The notes: generated from the letters alone by a model not told the origin. A stretch of 64,000 nucleotides of DNA from an uncultured Alphaproteobacteria bacterium (GCA_944391715.1 CALXUP010000003.1:43927-107926); one strand, 5' to 3'. Shown: positions 37,446 through 46,530, counted from the stretch's first letter. Numbers and translations: made by a program.

Positions 37446-38753
37446 ATGCTGCCACAAGAAATCATCCGCAAAAAACGCGACCGCCAAACCTTAACCGAAG
37501 AAGAAATAAGCTTTTTCATCCGCGGGGTAACATCGGGCGAAATTGCCGATTGCCAAACCGCCGCTTTGACAATGGCAATTTTTCTGAACGGCTTTTCAAA
37601 AGAAGAGACAACCGCCCTGACCTTAAATATGCGCGATTCCGGCAGCGTTCTGCACTGGAACTTAAACGGCCCGGTGGTCGACAAACATTCTTCCGGCGGG
37701 GTCGGCGACAAAATAAGCCTGATGCTCGCCCCGTTGGTTGCTGCCTGCGGCGGCTATGTTCCGATGATCTCCGGCCGCGGCCTCGGCCATACCGGCGGCA
37801 CATTGGACAAGTTTGATTCCATTCCGGGATACCAAACCGTGCCTGACAACGAGCTTTTTCAAAAAACCGTACAAGAAGTCGGCTGCGCCATCATCGGACA
37901 AACCGGCAGCCTGGCTCCGGCCGACAAAAAAATATATGCGATTCGCGACGTCTGCGGCACGGTGGAATCCATCCCGCTGATAACGGCATCCATCCTGTCC
38001 AAAAAGCTTGCTGCCGGACTGGATTATCTGGTTATGGACCTAAAATGCGGCAACGGTGCCTTTATGCCCTCTTTGGCCGACGGACAAAAACTCGCCCGTT
38101 CGATTGTCGATGTCGCCCGTTATGCCGGCACGCCGGCCACCGCCTTGCTGACCGATATGAACCAGGTACTCGGACACACTGCCGGCAATGCCGTTGAAAT
38201 GGCCGAAGCGGTCGAATACCTGCAGGGAAAAAATATTGACCCGCGCCTGCACCGGATTACAATCGAACTCTGCGCCGAAATTTTAACCAATACCGGACTG
38301 GCGGCCGATTTGCCTCAGGCCCGCGTAAAATTGGAAAAAGTCCTTTCTTCCGGCAAAGCACTGGAAACCTTTGCCCGAATGGTAACGGCTCTCGGCGGCC
38401 CGGCTGACTTTGTTGAAAAATATACCGGCTATCTGCCCAAGGCGGCAATTATCCGCCCGGTTTTTGCTGCAAAAGACGGTTATGTAACGGGAATGAACAC
38501 CCGCAACATCGGATTAAGCATTATCGGCCTGAAAGGCGGCAGATCGCATCCGGATCAAAAGCTCGATTACGCCACGGGATTTAGCAATTTTTGCCAAATC
38601 GGGGACCTCGTCGGGCCACAAAAACCGCTGGCCTTTGTCCATGCCCAAACGGAAGAACAGTTTGCCGCCGCTGCACAAGAGCTGCAAAACAATATCTTCC
38701 TCGGCGAAAACCCGCCGGAAATAACCAATCCGGTAATTGAAAAAATATCCTGA
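37446..38753 (+). CDS. deoA: Thymidine phosphorylase
   Basis: 435 residues, with the family phosphate-binding motif VDKHSSGGVGDK near residue 79-90 and the SGRGLGHTGGTLDKF signature near 108. It phosphorolyses thymidine and deoxyuridine to base and deoxyribose-1-phosphate. It is the last gene of the salvage operon and is closed by a 12-bp terminator stem. A phosphopentomutase, needed to link deoA/punA to deoC, is not in this window. Confidence 0.95.
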   Translation: MLPQEIIRKKRDRQTLTEEEISFFIRGVTSGEIADCQTAALTMAIFLNGFSKEETTALTLNMRDSGSVLHWNLNGPVVDKHSSGGVGDKISLMLAPLVAACGGYVPMISGRGLGHTGGTLDKFDSIPGYQTVPDNELFQKTVQEVGCAIIGQTGSLAPADKKIYAIRDVCGTVESIPLITASILSKKLAAGLDYLVMDLKCGNGAFMPSLADGQKLARSIVDVARYAGTPATALLTDMNQVLGHTAGNAVEMAEAVEYLQGKNIDPRLHRITIELCAEILTNTGLAADLPQARVKLEKVLSSGKALETFARMVTALGGPADFVEKYTGYLPKAAIIRPVFAAKDGYVTGMNTRNIGLSIIGLKGGRSHPDQKLDYATGFSNFCQIGDLVGPQKPLAFVHAQTEEQFAAAAQELQNNIFLGENPPEITNPVIEKIS

Positions 38754-38760
38754 TAAAATT

Positions 38761-38791
38761 AAAGAACCGGAGACTAAAGCTCCGGTTCTTT
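38761..38791. terminator. Bidirectional terminator after deoA
   Basis: Perfect 12-bp stem AAAGAACCGGAG / CTCCGGTTCTTT with a 7-base loop, 4 bases from the stop codon of the converging large gene. Confidence 0.85.
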
Positions 38792-38795
38792 GAAC

Positions 38796-41700
38796 TTAGG
38801 CCGTATATCCGCCGCCGCGGGGATCAAACCCTTTTACCGAAGACGGAGACTGATTAATATTCTGCGCCGTCAACGGAGTATGCTGCTGCGTATTCCTTGC
38901 CGCCGTTGCTTCTTCCACGCTTTTACCCTGTTTGAGCGCCTCAATTTTTTCTGCCAGCGACAGTTCTTTTGGCGGTTCCGGAGCCTGCACCGGTTCGTTC
39001 GGCTTGCCCTCGGTCTGATTAACCGGCGCTTCGGTCTGCTGAGACGTCTGCTGTTCCGCAAGCAGAACATCTCCCTGATTAGACGCCGGCTGTGCGGTTT
39101 CATTAATAAACTGCTGCGCCTCTTGTTCAATCTTAATCTGGGCATCAGCCATCATGACCTCAGAATACCTGTCGGCCGATACGTTTTTCTCAAAGAAGGC
39201 CATTTCCCGATCGCTAAGATGTCCGACCTCCTGCCCGATTCTTTCCGTAATGGCGGCATGCAGTTCTTCACTGCCGACCAAACCGATTTCTCCGGCATTT
39301 TGTGTTAATATTTCACCGTTTTCCCCAAGAGAAAATTTCACAATTTCACCACTGTGCGGATCTTCCACCGCATAAGTTTTAATGGCGTCAAGATGAGCCT
39401 GCAGTTTGGCATCAATAGAGGCCATATCCGGCTGCGCAGGTTCCGGAATCTCAATCCCGGCTGCCTCCAGCGGCGGCAAATCCATTTCTCTGTCCGGCAT
39501 CGCCGGTTCTTCAACTTGCTGCTTTTCCTGAGCCTGCATCTCTTCAACCTGCTGCTTTTCCTGAGCCTGCATCTCTTCAACCTGCTGCGATGTTTCCTGA
39601 ACGGCTGCCTGCTCTTGCGCGGGTTCTTCCTGAACCGGTGTTTCAGGTTCATTGGCCCAGCCTTCGCCGCCGTCACGGTCTATGCTGTCAGGAATACCGT
39701 CATTGTCTCTGTCAACCATCTGCATTGTTTCCTGAGTCGGTGTCTCCTGAACAGGTGTTTCCTGAACCGAAGCCTCAGGCGTTGAAACATCTGCCGTCGT
39801 ATCGGCTGTTGCAGCCTCATGCGAAGTCTGTCCGGCAATAACGGCCCAAGCCGTACCGGCGCCTGCCATACCGGCAGCTCCCATTGCCTTCCAGACACTG
39901 CCGCCGGATCTCCGTACGTCGCGAAAAGCCTTGAACGTGGAGGCCGCACCCAAAGCAATACCCGAAGTTGCTTTAGCCTGCGTCAGAGACTTGACCAGTT
40001 CCGGAGCCAGATCCGCCGAAGCAATTCCCGCCGTTGCAGCACCCAAAGCCGTCAGAGCCGCACTTGCCAGCGCCATTTTGTTTTTCTTCAAGAAAGACCA
40101 CAGCTTAAGCTTTTTGCCTTTTTTGGCCATTTCTTCTTTTTGTTTTTTATATTCTTTCCGCAGTTTCAAGGCCTGATTAGCCAGCGACGCCGTTGCAACG
40201 ACGGCAATTCCGGCCGGCCCCATGGTCGCGCCGGCCACATAATAGGCCCCGGACCAGCCGGCGGTTTTAGCCAAAGACTTTAACAAAGCATATTGTTTTT
40301 TTGGAGCATTCTTGGACACGCGTTCATCCAGGCTTTTTCCTTGCTGGCGCAGACTTTCAACCCCGGCATTTTTCTTTCCGACTTTGCTCTCCAATCGGGC
40401 GGCAAAACCTTCCCGGGCTTCGCTCTGTGCGGCCTGATAACCGATTAACGCACTCTTGCTGATTTTAAGCTTATGATTCTTGGTATAATCTTCTATGGCC
40501 TTGCTGTCGCCGGAAACAACATTTTCCACCCCGGCCAGCCTGCCGACTTCAGCCACGATATTAGCTGCAAATTCCTTATTAAATTCCGCCGGATCAATCG
40601 GCCCCGGTTTTGTTCCGGCCATCCCTTCCATTGTCTTGAGCCTGATGCTTTCCAGCAGCTGGGCTTTCAACTCGTCGTTTTCCTTACTTTTGGCCTTTCC
40701 GGTCAGGCTCAAACCGTCCGTAATTTCCAAATTATCAAACAAAGCCATTGCATCGGCCATTTCCGGATATTTCGGCTCCAGATTTTTCTTAGCTTCTTCC
40801 CGATTTTTATCCAAAACCTCTTTGACTTTTTCATATTTCTTGGCCGGGAACATCGATTCCGGCATATGCGAAGCTTTTTCCAGCAAAAAGTCCATACTGC
40901 TCAACTCGTCGGCCGGAACATTCTTCCCGACTTTCAAAAGCTTGTCCGCAATCGCTTTTTCCAAAGCCTCATAATCCGGCCCCATATTTCCGAAAGCGTT
41001 TGACGCCGACAAAGAGGCCAGGGTTTTCATATCCAGTTCTTTGCCGCTCCTCAGCTCAGCCATGGTCTTTTCAGCTTCCTCGCGCGCCATCGGCTGAACC
41101 GGCTCTTCTTTATATTCGGCTTTATCCAGCGCATCTTTTCCCATATTGCTCATGGCGGCAATATTCTCCGAAACCCGTTCGGCATCTTCGGACGTCATCA
41201 TCCACAATCCGTGTTCTTTATCATAGGCTTCGGTAAATTCTTTCAATTTCCCTTCACAAGCCTGCGCCAATTCGGCAATTCTCGGCTCGTCAAAAACCGT
41301 ATTCACAACCCGGCGGGAAGTCTCAAGCTGAGCCTTGAGTTTGCCGTGCTCTTTGGCCGGAAACATCGATTCCGGCATATGCGAAGCTTTTTCCAGCAAA
41401 AAGTCCACGCTGCTGAACTCATCGGCCGGAATATCTTTTCCGACTTTTGAAAGCTTGGCCGCAATCGCTTTTTCCAAAGCCTCATAATCCGGCCCCATAT
41501 TTCCGAAAGCATTTGACGCCGACAAAGAAGCCAGGGTTTTGATATCAAAATCTTTGCCGCCCCTCAGCTCGGCCATGGCTTTTTCCGCTTCTTCGCGCGC
41601 CATCGGCTGAACCGGCTCTTCTTTATAGGGTTCCCGCTCCGGCAATCGTTCCTGCGCAGCCCGCAGCATCGCCTGCATTCCTCCTGCCCATTCAATCGGT

Positions 41701-42119
41701 GTCTCTATCTCACCGTTGGCATAGGCCTGCATTTTTTCTTCCATAGCCAGCCGGACTTTTCCGTAACCGAGAACAGCCTCTTCATTACCGTCAATCGCGG
41801 CTGTGCGCAAAACATTGTTCATTTCGGCCAGTTCATTCGGACTGAGATTATACAATTCTTTTCCGTCTGCGGCCTTAAGAGCATCCTCTAGTTTCATCGG
41901 CTCTCTGTTTTCCACATATGCGGCTTCTTGCTCCGGTTCTTTAAACCGATCGGCAAATTCCTGAGCCTCGGCACTCTTGGGAGCATAAACATCGCTGAGA
42001 ACGGCTTTTTGCTCTCCGGACAGCGAATCCCAAGTAGCACCGTCCGGCAGTTTTTGCCCTGTTTCGTTTTCGTAATAATCCCTTTGTTCCTGGGTCAATA
42101 CATTCGTTTCATCAGCCAT
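38796..42119 (-). CDS. Giant multi-domain protein A of unknown function
   Basis: 1107 residues from ATG 42119 (GAGGAG upstream); no signal peptide. Layout: helical N-terminus; two near-identical 93-residue modules (about 164-257 and 335-427, sharing SLSASNAFGNMGPDYEALEK and KASHMPESMFPAK); helical spacer; a Gly/Ala-rich hydrophobic block (about 618-770) with four to five possible membrane helices (YYVAGATMGPAGIAVVA, ALASAALTALGAATAGIA); a Gln/Glu/Pro/Thr-rich stretch holding a DRDNDGIPDSIDRD calcium-loop-like motif (near 800) and a tandem QVEEMQAQEK repeat; a folded domain (about 900-1010); and a Gln/Pro-rich tail. Neighbour B has the same order. No family is recognised. Membrane-inserting effector or cell-body scaffold are possibilities, both speculative. 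Confidence 0.6.
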   Translation of the reverse strand: MADETNVLTQEQRDYYENETGQKLPDGATWDSLSGEQKAVLSDVYAPKSAEAQEFADRFKEPEQEAAYVENREPMKLEDALKAADGKELYNLSPNELAEMNNVLRTAAIDGNEEAVLGYGKVRLAMEEKMQAYANGEIETPIEWAGGMQAMLRAAQERLPEREPYKEEPVQPMAREEAEKAMAELRGGKDFDIKTLASLSASNAFGNMGPDYEALEKAIAAKLSKVGKDIPADEFSSVDFLLEKASHMPESMFPAKEHGKLKAQLETSRRVVNTVFDEPRIAELAQACEGKLKEFTEAYDKEHGLWMMTSEDAERVSENIAAMSNMGKDALDKAEYKEEPVQPMAREEAEKTMAELRSGKELDMKTLASLSASNAFGNMGPDYEALEKAIADKLLKVGKNVPADELSSMDFLLEKASHMPESMFPAKKYEKVKEVLDKNREEAKKNLEPKYPEMADAMALFDNLEITDGLSLTGKAKSKENDELKAQLLESIRLKTMEGMAGTKPGPIDPAEFNKEFAANIVAEVGRLAGVENVVSGDSKAIEDYTKNHKLKISKSALIGYQAAQSEAREGFAARLESKVGKKNAGVESLRQQGKSLDERVSKNAPKKQYALLKSLAKTAGWSGAYYVAGATMGPAGIAVVATASLANQALKLRKEYKKQKEEMAKKGKKLKLWSFLKKNKMALASAALTALGAATAGIASADLAPELVKSLTQAKATSGIALGAASTFKAFRDVRRSGGSVWKAMGAAGMAGAGTAWAVIAGQTSHEAATADTTADVSTPEASVQETPVQETPTQETMQMVDRDNDGIPDSIDRDGGEGWANEPETPVQEEPAQEQAAVQETSQQVEEMQAQEKQQVEEMQAQEKQQVEEPAMPDREMDLPPLEAAGIEIPEPAQPDMASIDAKLQAHLDAIKTYAVEDPHSGEIVKFSLGENGEILTQNAGEIGLVGSEELHAAITERIGQEVGHLSDREMAFFEKNVSADRYSEVMMADAQIKIEQEAQQFINETAQPASNQGDVLLAEQQTSQQTEAPVNQTEGKPNEPVQAPEPPKELSLAEKIEALKQGKSVEEATAARNTQQHTPLTAQNINQSPSSVKGFDPRGGGYTA

Positions 42120-42155
42120 GGTTCCTACTCCTCTGATATTCGAAATAACATACTT

Positions 42156-42187
42156 TATTGTACCAAATTTATTCGTTTTGTACAATA
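42156..42187 (-). promoter_or_regulatory. Promoter of protein A overlapped by an inverted repeat
   Basis: On the minus strand TTGTAC and TACAAT are 17 bases apart, 38 bases before the start codon. The two hexamers lie inside the perfect inverted repeat TATTGTAC / GTACAATA (42156-42163 and 42180-42187), so a dimeric regulator bound there would cover both. A second -35-like TTGACA is just upstream (42193-42198). Confidence 0.45.
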
Positions 42188-42276
42188 TTTTTTGTCAACA
42201 AAAAAACGATATTAACAATAATGTAACACTAAGCCCCATATTAAAGGGAAAGATTAAATTAATCATTAAGGCGCCA

Positions 42277-42321
42277 AAAGAAAAAGGGTTGCAGATGCCT
42301 CTGCCTCCCTTTTTCTTCTTT
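42277..42321 (-). terminator. Terminator after protein B
   Basis: A long stem, AAGAAAAAGGG / CCCTTTTTCTT, with an inner GCAGA/TCTGC pairing, lies beyond the protein B stop codon and ends in T-rich sequence on the minus strand. Proteins A and B are therefore probably separate transcripts. Confidence 0.7.
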
Positions 42322-42342
42322 GTTAGGAAAAGTCAAATAGAA

Positions 42343-45165
42343 TTAATAATCCCAATTGTTGCTTTTAGATTTCATAGCCATTTTAGCTGCATGTTTCTCA
42401 GCTTTAGCCGTTTCTTTTTCAAGCTTACGCAGTTGTTTATCAGTCAGCTCTTTATCATCATCTTCCTGATAAGCTTTCAACAGCAGCTCACGGTCAATAT
42501 CCTTATTGATGGCAATATAACCTTTGTCATCAATAAACAAACCGCGCGAAGCCAGATGTTTGTCTATAGCGTCCATCCATTCTTCGGCACCCCGGATTGT
42601 TTCACCCTCAGCCAGACGGGTTTTCATATCCCAATAAACCTCACTGTAAGCGGCATAACGACGGGACATTATTTCCGGGTTCTTGGTAAAGCCTTCCAAA
42701 TGAGCAGCAATTTCATCGGCAAATTTATCTTCTGGCATTTGATAGACAATCTCAACTGCACCGTTACAAAAACTATATTCAACAATACCTTTGTTATCCA
42801 TTTCAATAACACCGCCTACCCGATTAACATCTACTGTAGGAGCCTGTTCAGCCTGATTGCCGTCCACATTATAATCATAACCTTCAGCAGCTTCGTTCTC
42901 TGGAACCGGGGCATCATAAAAGTCATAATCATACCCTTTGATTTTTTCCGGAGAAACATTATCAAGCGTAGCATGCTCAACAATCCGGCCTTTGTACATA
43001 TTGACAGTATCAACCTCTTGAACAGGTTCTGCCGAAGTATCAGCCTCATCGGCAGGAACATCCGATTCTTGCGGTTGAGGAGTCTGCGGTTGAGGAGTCT
43101 GCGTTTCAGGTTGCGGTTCCGGCTGAGGCTCGGTTTGTACCGGATCGCAGCGTTCAAAATCGTCCGGCAATCTGCCGACAACCACATTTTCGGTATTCGT
43201 CCAGCACAACGGATTACCGTGATTGTCATAAGAGTTCATCCCCCGGGCAATTTCAGCATAATTCTCTGCCGTCAGCTGACCACCGCAGGCTTTCTCAATC
43301 ATATCAACCAGAATTCTCTGCTCCGGCATATTATTAGCTTTCATAATGGCATATTTATAAACAAATTCTTCTTTATTATCAATGCCTTCAAAATCCTCAA
43401 GCTTCAAAATCGGCTGATCACCTTCAAACAACTTATACAAAGCATTAGTCAAATCATCGCCGAGGAAATGACGGTTACGGTTATCCCAAAATTCGGTATG
43501 CAGAGAATGATCCTGCGCCTGCGCGGCAATTTTAGCGTCACAATCGCCTTCAATAATTTCAGGCTCCTGCGTCTGCTGCTGACCTTGCAAAGCTCTTTCA
43601 ACTTCATCGCAAATTTCTTCTCTCTGCTGGCTGTCCTCCGGAGTCTGAACTGCAGACGTGTCTTGTGTTGCTGTATCAACCGGCACTCTCGGCGTACCGT
43701 CTTCGGTAACCTTCGCTTCATTCAAATCTCTTCCGTCCGGCAAAGTCACACCGCTCTTTTTCGGAGTTTCCTGACCATCGCTTCCCATATGCGACATAAC
43801 CGCATAGTTAACGGCAAATGCCAGAGCCGTCACGCCGGCCTTAAGCCAGGCTTGTCCTTTGCCTTCACCTTTATTGTAAGCATCTTTAATATCTACGGCA
43901 TTTTTCAGGGCAACCGCACTGTAAGCAACGGCAGCTCTTGTTTTGGTAGCATATCCGAAAAGCGAACTCAGCGTTGAAGAATTAACTTGTCCGCCCAGCG
44001 CTTTCACAGCCGCATCTCCGGCATTATACCCGGCAATACCGAGCGCCAGCGCACCGGAAAACGCAGTCAAAGCATTCAGTTTGTTGTCCATCATAAAGGC
44101 GCCGAATGACTTATATTCATGACGGCTGTTCTTCCAAGATTGAACAATCGGTTTCAACCCGTGATAAGCGGCATAAGCACCATATGCAGCCAACCCCGTC
44201 GGCCCCAAGGCACCGGCAGCCATCAATATTCCCATCCCCATTCCAACGTTGGAAACAAACTTGACCGCAGTCTTTGAAACATCATAAACCTTGCCGTATT
44301 TTTTCGACCATTTGTCATCCAGTTGGGAAATTCTTTTGTTCAGTTTGGCCAAAAGCGGAATATTGCCGATTTTCGTCTTAATCCGGTCTTTAACACTGTC
44401 GGCACGCTCCATTGTCGTGGCCAGATATCCCATAACGGCATCACCTTTAACATCAATTTTTCCTTTTGCCTCATTGGCCTGTTCTGCAATCTGTTTCCAG
44501 GTTTCTTTAACGGCCAGATCAACCGACTTATCGGTTTTTGCATTTGCCTGAGAAACGACTTTTCCGGCCAACATGCTGTAAACGGCAAGCTCAATGCTGC
44601 TTTTCAAATTCTCGACATATTTGTTTTCATCAAGTTTTCCTTCAACCAGACTGTCGGTATAAGCATTCAGTCTGGCGGCTTCCAAAACGTCCGTCTTTGT
44701 ATCGTCGGTAATATTCAGTTTATCAAGAACTTTCCGGCTTTCCTCAAATTCCTTACCGTCATGAGGATTATGTTTGGCTTCCAGCTGATCCAGTTGTTGA
44801 GCGTTTCTTTCCAACTCTTCTTTGCTGACATTGACGTCATTAAATTTTTTGTAAATATCAAAAGATTCATTAATATCTTTGCCGCTGGTTTTCCCTCTGA
44901 CCAAATTTCCGTCAGCCCCTTTGCCGTAAATGGCTATCAATTCCGCAAAAAAGTCCATATCCTTGGGATTCAGCTGAAAATCACCGTCAGCAAAAGGCTG
45001 CAGCACGTTTGAACTGATAAAATCTTTCAATTTGCCAAAAGCGGCAGCGCCTTCCTCTCCGGCGGCCGGCAAAATTTTAGACAAACTAATCAGTTCCTCA
45101 TTGGAAAAGAGCTGAAAGTTGCCTTTATTGATAATTTCAATTGCATTTTTAGCATCAATAGCCAT
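42343..45165 (-). CDS. Giant multi-domain protein B of unknown function
   Basis: 940 residues from ATG 45165 (TAGGAG upstream); no signal peptide. Layout: helical N-terminus (1-300); a hydrophobic block (about 300-470) with Gly/Ala-rich helices (GMGMGILMAAGALGPTGLAAYG, ALTAFSGALALGIAGYNAG); a region with QGQQQTQEPEI and several Cys; a mixed domain (about 560-670); a Pro/Gln/Glu repeat stretch (QPEPQPETQTPQPQ, about 676-715); and a charged C-terminal helical domain. The block order and hydrophobic segments match protein A, including (M/L)GP(A/T)G and the nearby K-rich loop before a second helix, so A and B are distant paralogues. No known family recognised. Confidence 0.6.
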   Translation of the reverse strand: MAIDAKNAIEIINKGNFQLFSNEELISLSKILPAAGEEGAAAFGKLKDFISSNVLQPFADGDFQLNPKDMDFFAELIAIYGKGADGNLVRGKTSGKDINESFDIYKKFNDVNVSKEELERNAQQLDQLEAKHNPHDGKEFEESRKVLDKLNITDDTKTDVLEAARLNAYTDSLVEGKLDENKYVENLKSSIELAVYSMLAGKVVSQANAKTDKSVDLAVKETWKQIAEQANEAKGKIDVKGDAVMGYLATTMERADSVKDRIKTKIGNIPLLAKLNKRISQLDDKWSKKYGKVYDVSKTAVKFVSNVGMGMGILMAAGALGPTGLAAYGAYAAYHGLKPIVQSWKNSRHEYKSFGAFMMDNKLNALTAFSGALALGIAGYNAGDAAVKALGGQVNSSTLSSLFGYATKTRAAVAYSAVALKNAVDIKDAYNKGEGKGQAWLKAGVTALAFAVNYAVMSHMGSDGQETPKKSGVTLPDGRDLNEAKVTEDGTPRVPVDTATQDTSAVQTPEDSQQREEICDEVERALQGQQQTQEPEIIEGDCDAKIAAQAQDHSLHTEFWDNRNRHFLGDDLTNALYKLFEGDQPILKLEDFEGIDNKEEFVYKYAIMKANNMPEQRILVDMIEKACGGQLTAENYAEIARGMNSYDNHGNPLCWTNTENVVVGRLPDDFERCDPVQTEPQPEPQPETQTPQPQTPQPQESDVPADEADTSAEPVQEVDTVNMYKGRIVEHATLDNVSPEKIKGYDYDFYDAPVPENEAAEGYDYNVDGNQAEQAPTVDVNRVGGVIEMDNKGIVEYSFCNGAVEIVYQMPEDKFADEIAAHLEGFTKNPEIMSRRYAAYSEVYWDMKTRLAEGETIRGAEEWMDAIDKHLASRGLFIDDKGYIAINKDIDRELLLKAYQEDDDKELTDKQLRKLEKETAKAEKHAAKMAMKSKSNNWDY

Positions 45166-45200
45166 TGTAAAAACTCCTAACAAAAAATCTATTTGCCGTG

Positions 45201-45229
45201 ATAATAACGCATTTTTCAGAATATTTCAA
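45201..45229 (-). promoter_or_regulatory. Promoter of protein B
   Basis: TTGAAA and TATTAT are exactly 17 bases apart on the minus strand, 36 bases ahead of the start. As at protein A, an extra TTGACA lies upstream (45239-45244). Confidence 0.6.
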
Positions 45230-45382
45230 CAAGTTTTTGTCAAATTAATCCAAAAAACGTTTTTTCGGCCAAAAATTTTCCTAGTTAAGCAAAATTATAG
45301 GCAGATTTAGTTAAAATATCTTTTATTTTAAGCTTTTTACAAGACGTTAAAACCGGCGAATCGCCATTTTTCATCAAAAAAG

Positions 45383-45403
45383 CCCCGGACATCGAATCCG
45401 GGG
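45383..45403 (-). terminator. Rho-independent terminator after the S66 peptidase
   Basis: CCCCGGA / TCCGGGG with a 7-base loop, followed on the minus strand by GCTTTTTT. Confidence 0.8.
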
Positions 45404-45414
45404 TTTTGCGAACA

Positions 45415-46410
45415 TCAGGCTTTTACGGACAACCGCAGCGACTCCGTGTCCAAACAGCATTCTCCGCCAATCGGAAGCGTCAAAAGCGGCGTCGTATGGC
45501 CAAAATCAACATTGGCAAGCACCGGCATCCGCGCCAGAGCCTTTTTGCTTTTAATAATATACTCGAGCTTTTCCTTTGTAACGTTTGAAGCCTTTTGAAA
45601 ACGCCCGATAACAATCCCGGTCACGTTTTCAAAATCCGGCTGATAAATCAAAGCCTGCAGATTCCGTTCAAAACTTCCGGCATCCGTCGCCTCGCTGGTA
45701 AAGCAGTCTTCAATAAACAAAACCGTATTTTTGACAAAACCGGGCCGATACGGAGAGCCGAGCAGCAAATTAAAAGTTCCGAGATTGCCGCCGAGCAGCG
45801 TGCCTTCCGCTTTGCCCGGATTAATCACCTGCCAGCCCTCATTCTTAATAAACTGCCGCTCCTCCTGATTGATAAACCACAAATCATCGCTCCAGGCATC
45901 TGAGGGCTTAATATCGTTTTGTTGGGTGCCGAAAATCATTTTTTGCAAATTCTCCAACGTATATTCCGCCCCTTTTTTCATGCCGAGCGAGCTGAAATGC
46001 GGCCCGGAAAAAGTAACCAGCCCCGTCTTGGCGTAAATTCCGTTCAACAACGCGGTAATATCAGAAAATCCGCAAAAAATCTTCGGGTTCTCCCGAATAA
46101 CATCATAATCCAGATACGGCAGCAGCTGGTTTGAATTGCTTCCGCCGATAACGGTAAAAACCGCCTTTACATTTTTGTCTTTAAAAGCGTCCATCAGGTC
46201 TTCCACCCGCTTTTCCACCCCGGTCGAGCCAAACATATCCCAATTCTCGTCCGTGGTATTTTTACCAAAAGTAACTTTCAGCCCCATTTCTTCAAAACGA
46301 GCCCGGGCAATATCCCGGCTGTCCTGGCCGATAAGCCTCAATCCCCTGGCCGGGGCGATAATCCGAACCTCATCTCCTGCTTTCAGCGTCTGCGGTACAA
46401 TCTTTTTCAT
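45415..46410 (-). CDS. LD-carboxypeptidase / MccF-like S66 peptidase
   Basis: 331 residues, no signal peptide. The S66 catalytic triad is traceable: Ser in FCGFSDITALL near residue 117, Glu in LFIEDCF near 236 and His in DFGHTTPLL near 304. The GGSNSNQLLPYLDYD motif is closest to the MccF branch, which inactivates microcin C-type peptide-nucleotides, rather than to LdcA, which trims tetrapeptides of recycled murein. Either role is possible. ATG 46410 has GGAGG ahead. It is divergent from umuDC. Confidence 0.85.
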   Translation of the reverse strand: MKKIVPQTLKAGDEVRIIAPARGLRLIGQDSRDIARARFEEMGLKVTFGKNTTDENWDMFGSTGVEKRVEDLMDAFKDKNVKAVFTVIGGSNSNQLLPYLDYDVIRENPKIFCGFSDITALLNGIYAKTGLVTFSGPHFSSLGMKKGAEYTLENLQKMIFGTQQNDIKPSDAWSDDLWFINQEERQFIKNEGWQVINPGKAEGTLLGGNLGTFNLLLGSPYRPGFVKNTVLFIEDCFTSEATDAGSFERNLQALIYQPDFENVTGIVIGRFQKASNVTKEKLEYIIKSKKALARMPVLANVDFGHTTPLLTLPIGGECCLDTESLRLSVKA

Positions 46411-46498
46411 ATTCCCTCCTTATTTGATTTTTGAAACAATATTATTACACCTTAATCAAAATTTCTATTGCATTTAAATTTATCCGGAATTATTATCA

Positions 46499-46513
46499 GA
46501 ACAAAACAAGAAC
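46499..46513. promoter_or_regulatory. Alphaproteobacterial SOS (LexA) box
   Basis: GAACAAAACAAGAAC is an exact GAAC-N7-GAAC direct repeat, the reverse complement of the GTTC-N7-GTTC LexA site of alphaproteobacteria. It lies 17 bases before the umuD start, placed to block transcription of umuDC. Confidence 0.85.
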
Positions 46514-46530
46514 AAAAGTCAGGAGTTTCC

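Noticed and set aside
39495..39580. Possible CRISPR-like short repeats
   Set aside because: They are two in-frame copies of a 30-base unit coding for QVEEMQAQEK inside protein A; no regular spacers.
42118..43977. 619-codon open frame on the plus strand
   Set aside because: Shadow of protein B; its translation is rich in Ile, Phe, Arg and has no features of a real protein.
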